Source of the DNA: an uncultured Bacillota bacterium
Lineage (GTDB): Bacteria > Bacillota_I > Bacilli_A > RFN20 > CAG-449
NCBI GenBank assembly: GCA_905204225.1
Contig: CAJKZK010000010.1
Span: 1 to 24,053 of the forward strand
Direction: 5' to 3'
Length of the DNA: 24,053 bases
Of the stretch, positions 1 to 8,156 are shown in pieces. The notes beneath the pieces were generated by a model. That model made no database searches and was not told where the DNA came from. It saw nothing but the letters and a program-made list of their open reading frames with translations. The position numbers and the translations under genes are program-made. Positions within the stretch are counted from its first letter, which is position 1, and every line of letters starts with the position of its first letter.

Positions 1-2
1 TA

Positions 3-101
3 GAGCCATTAGATGTTTTTCTAACAGATATTATTTTAACATCAGGAATTAATTATAGTGAAGATGCATCATTAGATGTTAACAATGGATTTGATTGGTA
101 G
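3..101 (+). CDS. C-terminal end of an unknown protein (5' end outside window)
   Basis: An open frame enters from the left edge and ends with TAG at 99-101, giving 32 residues that end in GFDW. It is followed at once by the next gene: the TAG overlaps the AGGTG ribosome site of the secreted protein starting at 111, so the two are probably one operon. The fragment is too short to place in a family. It is acidic and has no membrane segment. It is judged real because of the tight junction and the matching codon use; 32 codons alone would not prove it. Confidence 0.5.
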   Translation, partial: EPLDVFLTDIILTSGINYSEDASLDVNNGFDW

Positions 102-110
102 GTGAATAAT

Positions 111-1955
111 ATGAAAAAATTAATATTATTTGTTACGAGTTCTTTATTGTTATTCAGTTTATTAAATGTACATGATTTTAATAATGATAATCATAATGAT
201 ATTGCTATTAAAATAAAAAATAATCTAGCTGAACAAACTGATAAAATAGATTTTTATAATGGTGAAAGTAGATATGTTTCTACTGTCAAAGCTCAAATAA
301 ATAATGAAAACAATAGTATACGTTTTGTTTCGGCAATTAAAGTAGATATTAACAATACAAAAATATCTTTACCAGGAACATTTGGTTTTCACATTCAATA
401 TGAAAAATTAATTGAAGGAAATTCTACAATAATTGATAAAATGTATAATGTTGATTCTCTATATTATTCAATCTCTGCCACTGATGAAAATGGAGATAAA
501 ACAATTTATGGTTCTGAATTATCTAGTTATTATAATAATCACGAAGGAGCAACATTTAAATCAATAAAAGAATATTTTAATGATAATATTGAATACAATC
601 TTTTTATGACTATTGAAGTTAGAAATATTCCTTTAGATAATTTAGATAATTATATCACTGCTCAACCATATTGCAAATTAGATAATGGAACTTATGATTT
701 AGCAAAAGATATTAAATATTATTCTTTTAATTCATTAAAAAATGGAAATTATTTTACTCCAAAAATCAATATTAACAATTATAAAAGTCAATTAATTAAT
801 AATGATTCTTATTTAGTAATTAATACTACATTAAAAGGAATACATCCAAATTCAATTTATTTATTATTACAATTACAAGAAGGATGGCCTCAACCAACAT
901 ATAAACTTGATGTTGAAAATTACATTGTAAATGATGATTCCTCTACAACATTATATTTTAATTTAGATCAATCAGCCAATAATGAATTAATTTTAAAAAA
1001 TGGTGATTATATAATGTCATTAAAAAATAATATCAATGATGTAGAAAATAGATTATCTAACACTAATGACGATAAAATGTTTAAAGATAAAATTGCTTCA
1101 ACAAGTAATAAATCTATTTATGAATTTGGCGAATTATATGGTAATTTAAAACTTACTGTTACAAGATATAATGAATCATCAATTATTAATAATTCATATA
1201 GATTAGAAACAAAAGATAACAAAGATTATTTAATTGTAAATTCTTATTTACTTATTGATGATATTTCTAAATTAACATTTAAAATAACAGAATTTCCAAG
1301 TTGGGCACCCCCAAAAAAACAAGCATGTACTTATTTACAATTAGATGATGGATCATATGATATTTATTTAGATATATCTAATTATGAATTTTTTGCTCAG
1401 ACCGAAAAAAAAGAATATGGTGGATATTTATTAGAATTAAATGATGAAACAATAACAAATAATAACATAAAATTCTCCTTACCACATGAAAACAATATTA
1501 CATCAGGAAAATATACTTTTGATGAAATATGGGGTAATTTGAAGCTTCATGTAGTTAAAGAAAATTCTATTGAATACAATTCTTATAAATTAGAAAATAT
1601 TAATGATAAAGCTATATTAACAATTAATGCAAATATAAATATAAATAATATAAATGAATTAATTTTCCAATTCCAAAAACTTCAAAACGGTAATTGGCCA
1701 ATTCAAAATGCTGAAAAATATAATGTAGAAAAACAAAAAGATGGAACATATAATATTTCAACAGACATTTCTAATTTAGATATATGTGGCAAAACATCTG
1801 ATGGTGTAAATGAAGGTTATTTAATTTCTTTAAAAACTTCTTCTATTGATATTGGATCTATATCATTAGGTACTGCTCCTGAATCAATAAAAATAGGTGA
1901 TAAAACTTATTCATTTGAAGATCAATGGGGTAATTTAAAAATAGTAATTTCTTAA
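111..1955 (+). CDS. Secreted multi-module surface protein with three C-terminal repeat modules
   Basis: Encodes 614 residues from ATG 111, chosen because AGGTG at 100-104 sits 6 nt upstream; an in-frame GTG at 102 lies inside that site. Residues 2-20 (MKKLILFVTSSLLLF) form a Sec signal peptide. Residues ~50-208 contain an IRFVSAI motif followed by an alternating beta pattern, a domain style common in extracellular proteins of Firmicutes. Three tandem modules follow at ~222-351, 357-483 and 488-614. Each starts near NSY[RK]LE, has a DGSYD/DGTYN-DIS centre and ends in GNLK. The last module closely resembles the C-terminus of the 970-residue protein at 5021-7933. There is no LPXTG, TM anchor or catalytic motif, so the modules may bind glycan or the cell wall (inference). 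A terminator follows. Confidence 0.8.
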   Translation: MKKLILFVTSSLLLFSLLNVHDFNNDNHNDIAIKIKNNLAEQTDKIDFYNGESRYVSTVKAQINNENNSIRFVSAIKVDINNTKISLPGTFGFHIQYEKLIEGNSTIIDKMYNVDSLYYSISATDENGDKTIYGSELSSYYNNHEGATFKSIKEYFNDNIEYNLFMTIEVRNIPLDNLDNYITAQPYCKLDNGTYDLAKDIKYYSFNSLKNGNYFTPKININNYKSQLINNDSYLVINTTLKGIHPNSIYLLLQLQEGWPQPTYKLDVENYIVNDDSSTTLYFNLDQSANNELILKNGDYIMSLKNNINDVENRLSNTNDDKMFKDKIASTSNKSIYEFGELYGNLKLTVTRYNESSIINNSYRLETKDNKDYLIVNSYLLIDDISKLTFKITEFPSWAPPKKQACTYLQLDDGSYDIYLDISNYEFFAQTEKKEYGGYLLELNDETITNNNIKFSLPHENNITSGKYTFDEIWGNLKLHVVKENSIEYNSYKLENINDKAILTINANININNINELIFQFQKLQNGNWPIQNAEKYNVEKQKDGTYNISTDISNLDICGKTSDGVNEGYLISLKTSSIDIGSISLGTAPESIKIGDKTYSFEDQWGNLKIVIS

Positions 1956-1966
1956 TTAAAAATGAT

Positions 1967-1995
1967 AAGCTAGTTTATGATAAAACTAGCTTTTT
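1967..1995 (+). terminator. Intrinsic terminator after the secreted repeat protein
   Basis: A perfect 10-bp stem (AAGCTAGTTT at 1967-1976 with AAACTAGCTT at 1983-1992) has a 6-nt loop and lies in a T run at 1991-1995. It sits 12 nt after the stop at 1955 and separates this unit from the GH3 operon starting at 2100. The stem is AT-rich and the T run short, so termination may be partial. Confidence 0.7.
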
Positions 1996-2099
1996 AATAA
2001 CAACTACCATCTACATTTGCTTATAAACCGCTTACATTTAATATATTTATTTATTTATTTAATTATATTAAATTATTAATATAAGGAGGAATTTTGTAC

Positions 2100-2348
2100 A
2101 TGAAACAAAATCTGATTAAAAAAATTATTTGTTTACCTATTATCGCTTTAGTAGCTACATCAGTAATAATAGGCAATGTAATTGCTAACTTTTATTCATC
2201 TGAAATAAATAGTTTATTATGTCCGCCTATTCATGATAATGAAGAACTTAATAGGCAACAAGAAGAAGGTCAAAAATTATCAAAACAAATTATTCAAGAA
2301 GGTGCTGTATTAGTTAAAAATGATAATAATACTTTACCTTTAAAATAA
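2100..2348 (+). CDS. GH3 glycoside hydrolase, N-terminal fragment before a frameshift
   Basis: Start ATG 2100 lies 9 nt after a strong AAGGAGGA site at 2083-2090; a TTG two codons earlier is less likely. The 82-residue product has an uncleaved signal anchor (residues ~9-31) and then the beginning of a GH3 C-terminal-type domain, ending GAVLVKNDNNTLPLK before TAA at 2346-2348. The second GH3 protein continues past its matching NNALPL motif with no break. The missing continuation (VNVFGHS, then GGSGSGRVRP) is found in the +1 frame from 2344. This is therefore the head of a 977-residue enzyme cut by a one-base insertion in the A run 2342-2345, not a separate small gene. A local sequencing error is the main alternative. 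Confidence 0.75.
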   Translation: MKQNLIKKIICLPIIALVATSVIIGNVIANFYSSEINSLLCPPIHDNEELNRQQEEGQKLSKQIIQEGAVLVKNDNNTLPLK

Positions 2349-2350
2349 AG
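2341..2350 (+). other. Single-base frameshift site in the GH3 gene
   Basis: Sequence around CCT TTA AAA TAA. Removing one A from the four at 2342-2345 gives continuous reading: PLN KEKNRKVNVFGHS. The +1 frame is open from 2344 to the stop at 5034. It could be a real mutation, an assembly error, or less likely a programmed +1 shift at AAA-UAA. No Shine-Dalgarno-like stimulator is seen just upstream. Confidence 0.75.
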
Positions 2351-2517
2351 AAAAAAATAGAAAAGTTAATGTCTTTGGACATTCTTGTGTCGATTGGGGT
2401 TTTGGTGGATCTGGTTCTGGTAGAGTAAGACCTGAAAATGATGATTTTTCTACAACTATTGATTTATTAAAAGCTTTAAAAAGATATGGTATTGATTATA
2501 ATACAGAATTAGTCAAT

Positions 2518-5034
2518 ATGTATAAAGAATTTAGAGGTATTGGCCGTATAGAAGAAGCACAAGATAGGGGCATGTACGCATTATATGAGCCATCAATAAA
2601 AGATAAAAAATATTATTCAGATACTTTATTAAATAATGCCAAAGATTATTCTTCAACTGCAATTGTTACTATCACTAGATTTGGATCAGAAGGTGTTGAT
2701 CATACATTAAAAAATGGTGATAGCCGTTCTGATTTACACATATCTTTAGAAGAAGAAGAATTATTAAAATATGTTGGTGAAAATTATGATAATGTTATTG
2801 TATTAATTAATTCTGCTAACACAATGGAATTAGGTTTTCTTCAAACAATTCCTGGTTTAGATGCTTGTATGGTTATTGGATTAACAGGTACACAAGGTGT
2901 TAGTTCTCTACCAAAATTATTATATGGTGAAAATTCTCCATCAGGAAAATTAGTAGACACATATGCTTATAGTTTTGAAAGTAATATTGCTTATAATTAT
3001 TATAATCAAGCTGCTTGGTATCAACCATATGGTTTTTATGATTATATTGAAGGAATATATGTTGGATATAAATGGTATGAAACAGCATATATAGAAAATT
3101 ATTGGAATAATATTCAAAACGAATATGGAAATGGATATGATGGAGTAGTTCAATATCCATTTGGTTATGGTTTGTCATATACTAATTTTAAATGGTCATT
3201 AGAAGAAATGAAAATTAATAATACTGAAAATAATATAATAAATGAAGAAAGTGTTATTAGTTTTAAAATTAATGTAGAAAATACTGGAGATGTTGCAGGT
3301 CAAGATGTTGTTGAATTTTATTTAACTTCCCCATATACAAAAAACGGTATAGAAAAATCGTATGTTAATTTAATTGGATTTGAAAAAACAGAAATATTAA
3401 GTCCAAAAATGTCCCAAACATTAGAATTTAATTTTAATGTAAGAGATTTTGCTTCTTATGATTGTTATGATAAAAATAATAATAATCATGTTGGTTACGA
3501 ACTTGATAAAGGAACATATTCATTAAAATTAATGACTGATGCTCATAATTTAAAAAATTGTGAAGATAACACTTTTGATTTTGAAATAAAAGATACAATT
3601 AATTTATTAAATGATAAATATTCTAATGAAGAAGTAACAAATAGATTAACTGGTGATAGTTCTTTAGATGGTGCTTCAATTGATGGAAATGATGATGGTA
3701 ATGTAATGATAAATTATATTTCAAGAGGATCTTTTCCACAATTAAATGAATTAGCATCTCCAAGTAATAGAACATTATCTGATAAACAACTAAAAGCAAG
3801 TAAATATTCTCGTCAAGAAGCAGAAGAATGGGATAATGCGAAAGTTGATAAATTTAATAATAAAGTGCATGATGAAAAAGTTACTTGGAATAAAAATAAT
3901 AATTTATCAATAACAGATAATAATGGTAAAATAACAGAATTAGGTTATGAATTAGGGCAAGATTATAACAATGAAAAATGGAATGATTTGCTTGACCAAT
4001 TATCAATTGATGAAGTTATTAATATGGTAAGCAATGGATATGCTTCAAGCAAAGAACTAAACTCTATTGGTAAACCAAAATTATTTGATTATGATGGACC
4101 AATGCAAATTAAAGGATTCACTGGTAAACCACGTGGAACAGGTTATCCTAGTGAACCAGTACTAGGTCAAACATGGAATAAACAACTAGCAAAAAATTAT
4201 GGTTTAAGTTTCGGCAAAGAAATGAACGCTCTTGGTGTTAATGGTTTATATGGTTTTGGTTGTAATATTCATAGAAGTCCGATTAATGGTCGTAATTTTG
4301 AATATTTTTCTGAAGATGGATATCTATCTGGAATTATGTTAACCAATGCAATTATTGGAATTCAAAATACTGGTCGCTATGCTTATATTAAACATCTTGC
4401 AGTAAATAATGGTGAAGCAAGAAGAGTTGGTGCATTTACTTGGTGTACTGAGCAAGCTCTTAGAGAGATATATCTTAAACCTTTCCAAATGGCAATTCAA
4501 GAAGGTGATTGTGTTGCTTTAATGACTTCTTATAATAGAATAGGCGCTAATTGGACTGGTGGTAGTACTGGATTAATTGAAGGAATAGTAAGAAAAGAAT
4601 GGGGATTTAAAGGAGCTATAATTACTGATTGTGCAGGTGCTGATAATGCTGATTACATGAACATGGATGAAGCTTTAAGAGTTGGTGGCGATTTAGGTAT
4701 GGAAACACCATTAAACGCTAGCAAATCAGGCTATACATTAAATTATAGTTTAACATCATCAAATAGACTACAATATCAATTAAGAGAAGCCGCTCATCAT
4801 GTAACTTATACTTATTTAAGAGTCCAATATCAAAATGATTTGTATAATAAATCTAATAAAAATAATTCAATTACAAGTAGTTACTCTATTGAATCATGGG
4901 CATGGTGGAAAGTTATATTAGTAGATTTAGATATTTTAATTTCATTTGCTTGTTTAATTTGGTTATATTTCCTTTTTAGAGAAGATATTTTAAAACTTAT
5001 AAATAAAGGAGAAAAGAACAATGAAAATGTCTAA
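2518..5034 (+). CDS. GH3 glycoside hydrolase (domain-reversed, membrane-anchored), main part after the frameshift
   Basis: The frame is open from 2344; ATG 2518 has no good ribosome site, so expression depends on repair of, or shifting at, 2341-2350. In the 838 residues from 2518, a GH3-C domain comes first (GSEGVD, candidate acid/base E58; then GENSPSGKLVDTY). An Fn3-like domain follows (YPFGYGLSY ~213 to ~345), then the GH3-N barrel (~488-760) with GRNFEYFSEDG, KHLAVNNGEARR and ITDCAGAD (candidate nucleophile D704). A C-terminal TM (~798-820) follows a WW pair. This reversed order is known in Ruminococcus/Butyrivibrio-type GH3 enzymes. The usual SDW is TDC here, so substrate preference is uncertain. 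Probable role: cleaving beta-gluco- or beta-xylo-oligosaccharides at the outer membrane face. The end overlaps the next gene by 14 nt. Confidence 0.85.
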   Translation: MYKEFRGIGRIEEAQDRGMYALYEPSIKDKKYYSDTLLNNAKDYSSTAIVTITRFGSEGVDHTLKNGDSRSDLHISLEEEELLKYVGENYDNVIVLINSANTMELGFLQTIPGLDACMVIGLTGTQGVSSLPKLLYGENSPSGKLVDTYAYSFESNIAYNYYNQAAWYQPYGFYDYIEGIYVGYKWYETAYIENYWNNIQNEYGNGYDGVVQYPFGYGLSYTNFKWSLEEMKINNTENNIINEESVISFKINVENTGDVAGQDVVEFYLTSPYTKNGIEKSYVNLIGFEKTEILSPKMSQTLEFNFNVRDFASYDCYDKNNNNHVGYELDKGTYSLKLMTDAHNLKNCEDNTFDFEIKDTINLLNDKYSNEEVTNRLTGDSSLDGASIDGNDDGNVMINYISRGSFPQLNELASPSNRTLSDKQLKASKYSRQEAEEWDNAKVDKFNNKVHDEKVTWNKNNNLSITDNNGKITELGYELGQDYNNEKWNDLLDQLSIDEVINMVSNGYASSKELNSIGKPKLFDYDGPMQIKGFTGKPRGTGYPSEPVLGQTWNKQLAKNYGLSFGKEMNALGVNGLYGFGCNIHRSPINGRNFEYFSEDGYLSGIMLTNAIIGIQNTGRYAYIKHLAVNNGEARRVGAFTWCTEQALREIYLKPFQMAIQEGDCVALMTSYNRIGANWTGGSTGLIEGIVRKEWGFKGAIITDCAGADNADYMNMDEALRVGGDLGMETPLNASKSGYTLNYSLTSSNRLQYQLREAAHHVTYTYLRVQYQNDLYNKSNKNNSITSSYSIESWAWWKVILVDLDILISFACLIWLYFLFREDILKLINKGEKNNENV

Positions 5035-7933
5035 AATTGAAAAAATTATTTTGTTAAGCATTTCATCTTTGGCTCTTATTGCAAGTGCCATTGTTCCAAT
5101 TGCTTCATATCTTAATTATCAAAATTATTACAATAATGCGCTTAGTAATAGACCAAATTCTAATGTAGATAAAACTTATGATGAACCAATTTTAAAAGGT
5201 ATTAATGTTAAATTGCAAGATGGAAAAGAATATTACAAAAACGGAAAAGCATCACCAATAAAAGCTGATTTTATTGTAGAAGGAACATTTGCTATTAGTG
5301 ATAAAGATACTTATGTAGATCAAATAAATGAAAGTGATTATAATATTGAGATTCCTTCAGATTTTGCTATTAATGGAGGAACTATTGTTGTTACTTATAA
5401 AGAATTCACTAGTTCAATTACCTTATCTCTTGTTGATGTTAAATTAACTAACTTATATCCTTTATCTATGCCATATAAAATATATTATAAAGTAGGTGAA
5501 TCTTTTGATAAAACTGGTTTATCATTACAAGCTAAATATAATGATGGCACTATAATTGATGTAGATAAATTCACTATAGAAAATAAAACATTATCATTAG
5601 ACACTAAAAATATAAAAATTACTTTTACTAAAGATAACGAAAGTATAGATTATTTGTTACCAATAACAGTTGTAGAAGAAAAAGAATATAATAATGGTGA
5701 TATTTTATCTATTGAAGTAGAAAATAGTTATGTTATTGAAGGTAATAAATTATCAAATAATAAAATAAATTTAAGAGCAACTTATGCTAGTGGCAATAAA
5801 TTATTATTAAATGATAATGAATATTTACTTATTAACGGAGATGATGTTGCTAAATTAGGAGATGATGTTGTTCTAAAACTAAAAATTAAAGACAAAGATT
5901 ATGATGTTAAAATTAATATTAAAAATAGCATTAATTCTACTAAAGGAATATTAGAAAATGGAACAACACATGATAATTATGTTTCTTTAACAAATGATTC
6001 TATAATCAAATTTGATGTAACAGCAACTCATAATTTTACTGGAAATATCAATTTAAGATTAAAATGTAACGATAAAATTAAATTAAATGAATTATTAAAA
6101 ATAACAATTAATAATTCTTTAAATAACATAAATCATAATATTAAATTAGATAAAAATGAATATACAGATTTATCAATTAATAATGTAAAAATATTTAAAG
6201 GTCAAAATAATATAATAATCAAATGTCTTAATTCATCTTTTGATTTAGAAAAAATTGAAATTGTATCCACATTTGATAAATTAAAAGATACCACATTTGG
6301 TGAATTTGTAACTACAAATACAAATCCAGAATTTAATAGAGAAAACATTTTTGGTGAAGGTACACCTGCATCTATTGATGGATTTACACATATACAAGGT
6401 GGTTGTAGCGATGATAATTATATTTATTATTTATTCTCTGATGAATTAAATCATGAAGCAAAATTAACTAAATATAGTATAGAAGAAAAAACATTTGTAT
6501 CAAAATCAAATAAATTTAATATAGGTCCATCTTCAAAAGATTGGACATGGGATTCAGGTAATATCACGTTAATAAATAATAAAATAATTGTTAATGATTA
6601 TAATAATAAATTTTTAGCATTTGATAAAGATACTTTATTAGAAACATCATGTCCAGAATTTAAATTTCCTGATTTTTCTAAATCATTTGATGATTGGGAT
6701 GAAAGTGGCACTATCACAGCTATTGAATATAACGAAGTATTAGATATATATGCTTTATCTGTTAGACCAGTATGGTGGTATAGTAATTCATATTTATTTT
6801 TCTTTGATAGTGAATTTAATCAAATTGGAGATAAAATTAAATTATCAAGTGGAGAAGATGTCAAATGGGGCGGTTATAAAATGAGATCTTTCCAAAGTAA
6901 CTCTAATTATTTATATGTAGTTTATGGCGAAGAAACTTATAAAAACGCTATTATTCAAACATATTCTTGGCAAGGAGAATTAATAAAAGAAACTACATTT
7001 AATGATATTGCTCCTTATGGTGGAAATAGAAGTTCACCTAGAAATATTGTTGAATACAAAGATGCATTATATGTATCAATATATAATGATTCAGGAATGA
7101 ATGGTTCAATTTTATATAAATATTCTTATAAAGAAACTAATATTGATGTTCAAAGTAAATCTTATATAATCACTGGATCTAGTATTATTTTAGAAAACGA
7201 TAAACCTATTTTAAAAATACAAGGTGCATTATCAGATTTAACAAAAGATGATTTTAATTTTACATTATTAGCATTAAAAACAGATTGGGAATATACACTT
7301 CAAGAATTTGAAATGGAAATTAATGGTGGATCATTTGTTGTAAAATATGATCTATCAAAATTATCATTAGAATGTGATTATATTTTCTATTTCAACAAAA
7401 AAGATGAACAAACTTATGATGAAAATGGAAATCTTAGAGATGGTAAATCATTTATTGTCCCAATAGAAACTGTATCTTATAATGGCATGCAATATAAAGG
7501 TTGTGACATTTGGGGACATGCAGGATTAAAAATAGTAAATAACAATATTACATATAATTCATATAGATTAGAAAATATTGATAACAAAGCAATATTAACA
7601 ATTAACGCAAATATATCAATTGATAATTTATCAGAAATAAAATTTGTTGTAACAAGATTTACAACCTGGGCTACATCAAATCTAGATTATACAATTAAAC
7701 AGCTTGATGATGGAAGTTATGATGTATCTTGTGATATTTCTAATTTAGAAATAGATGGCAAAACTGATGATGGTCTCAATGGTGGATACTTTATTGAATT
7801 AAATACATCTACAATACGTGATAAAAAAGTACAATTAGGTACTGCACCAGAAACAATTACTATTGGAAATAGAACTTATTCTTTTGAAGAATTCTATGGT
7901 AATTTAAAAATAGTAATATCTAATAAAGCATAA
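5021..7933 (+). CDS. Large membrane-anchored surface protein: Ig-like, CBM-like, beta-propeller-like and repeat modules
   Basis: 970 residues; ATG 5021 lies 9 nt after AAAGGAG (5006-5011) and overlaps the GH3 gene by 14 nt, so translation is probably coupled. A TM or signal anchor spans residues ~9-31. Residues ~152-218 show the bacterial Ig-like pattern YYKVGESFDKTGL...YNDGT. Residues ~320-415 are a beta-sandwich resembling CBM6/35-type modules and the repeats of the lipoprotein at 8157-10583 (FKGQNNIII then FDLEKIEIVS). Residues ~440-705 carry blade-like repeats with several Trp and probably form a beta-propeller. Two modules (~715-838 and ~843-967) end in GLKIV and GNLKIV and match those of the gene at 111-1955. 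No catalytic motif is recognised. Likely a glycan-binding or scaffolding partner of the GH3 enzyme (inference). Confidence 0.8.
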   Translation: MKMSKIEKIILLSISSLALIASAIVPIASYLNYQNYYNNALSNRPNSNVDKTYDEPILKGINVKLQDGKEYYKNGKASPIKADFIVEGTFAISDKDTYVDQINESDYNIEIPSDFAINGGTIVVTYKEFTSSITLSLVDVKLTNLYPLSMPYKIYYKVGESFDKTGLSLQAKYNDGTIIDVDKFTIENKTLSLDTKNIKITFTKDNESIDYLLPITVVEEKEYNNGDILSIEVENSYVIEGNKLSNNKINLRATYASGNKLLLNDNEYLLINGDDVAKLGDDVVLKLKIKDKDYDVKINIKNSINSTKGILENGTTHDNYVSLTNDSIIKFDVTATHNFTGNINLRLKCNDKIKLNELLKITINNSLNNINHNIKLDKNEYTDLSINNVKIFKGQNNIIIKCLNSSFDLEKIEIVSTFDKLKDTTFGEFVTTNTNPEFNRENIFGEGTPASIDGFTHIQGGCSDDNYIYYLFSDELNHEAKLTKYSIEEKTFVSKSNKFNIGPSSKDWTWDSGNITLINNKIIVNDYNNKFLAFDKDTLLETSCPEFKFPDFSKSFDDWDESGTITAIEYNEVLDIYALSVRPVWWYSNSYLFFFDSEFNQIGDKIKLSSGEDVKWGGYKMRSFQSNSNYLYVVYGEETYKNAIIQTYSWQGELIKETTFNDIAPYGGNRSSPRNIVEYKDALYVSIYNDSGMNGSILYKYSYKETNIDVQSKSYIITGSSIILENDKPILKIQGALSDLTKDDFNFTLLALKTDWEYTLQEFEMEINGGSFVVKYDLSKLSLECDYIFYFNKKDEQTYDENGNLRDGKSFIVPIETVSYNGMQYKGCDIWGHAGLKIVNNNITYNSYRLENIDNKAILTINANISIDNLSEIKFVVTRFTTWATSNLDYTIKQLDDGSYDVSCDISNLEIDGKTDDGLNGGYFIELNTSTIRDKKVQLGTAPETITIGNRTYSFEEFYGNLKIVISNKA

Positions 7934-7960
7934 TATAATTTATAGATTATTTAACACAAA

Positions 7961-7989
7961 AAAAGGATATGACTCTTACATATCCTTTT
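7961..7989 (+). terminator. Bidirectional terminator ending the plus-strand GH3 operon
   Basis: A perfect 11-bp stem (AAAAGGATATG 7961-7971 with CATATCCTTTT 7979-7989) has a 7-nt loop. T-rich sequence follows on the plus strand. The A run before it gives a T run on the minus strand, so it can work both ways between the convergent operons. It starts 27 nt after the stop at 7933. Confidence 0.85.
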
Positions 7990-8090
7990 CATTTTTGACT
8001 TTTTCACTCCTAAAAAAATTTAAAAGACTTTTATATATTTGTAGTTTATTTTAAAACAATAAATCTTAATTACATTTTTAAATAAAATAA

Positions 8091-8126
8091 AAGGATTATT
8101 GCTATTCATTATAGTCAATAATCCTT
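8091..8126 (-). terminator. Terminator of the minus-strand GH3/lipoprotein operon
   Basis: An 11-bp perfect stem (AAGGATTATTG 8091-8101 with CAATAATCCTT 8116-8126) encloses a 14-nt loop that contains a further CTAT/ATAG pairing. On the minus strand it is followed by TTTTATTTTATTT and lies 30 nt after the stop of the gene at 8157. Confidence 0.75.
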
Positions 8127-8156
8127 ATAAATAATATTATCTAATCTATATATAAA

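Noticed and set aside
2048..2064. Short TTTA tandem repeat before the GH3 gene as a phase-variation tract
   Set aside because: Only a few imperfect units in a very AT-rich intergenic region; no evidence that it is variable. No convincing promoter could be placed there either.
2900..3178. Minus-strand open frame inside the GH3 gene
   Set aside because: Low-complexity His/Ile/Tyr-rich antisense shadow of the GH3 coding frame, with no ribosome site.
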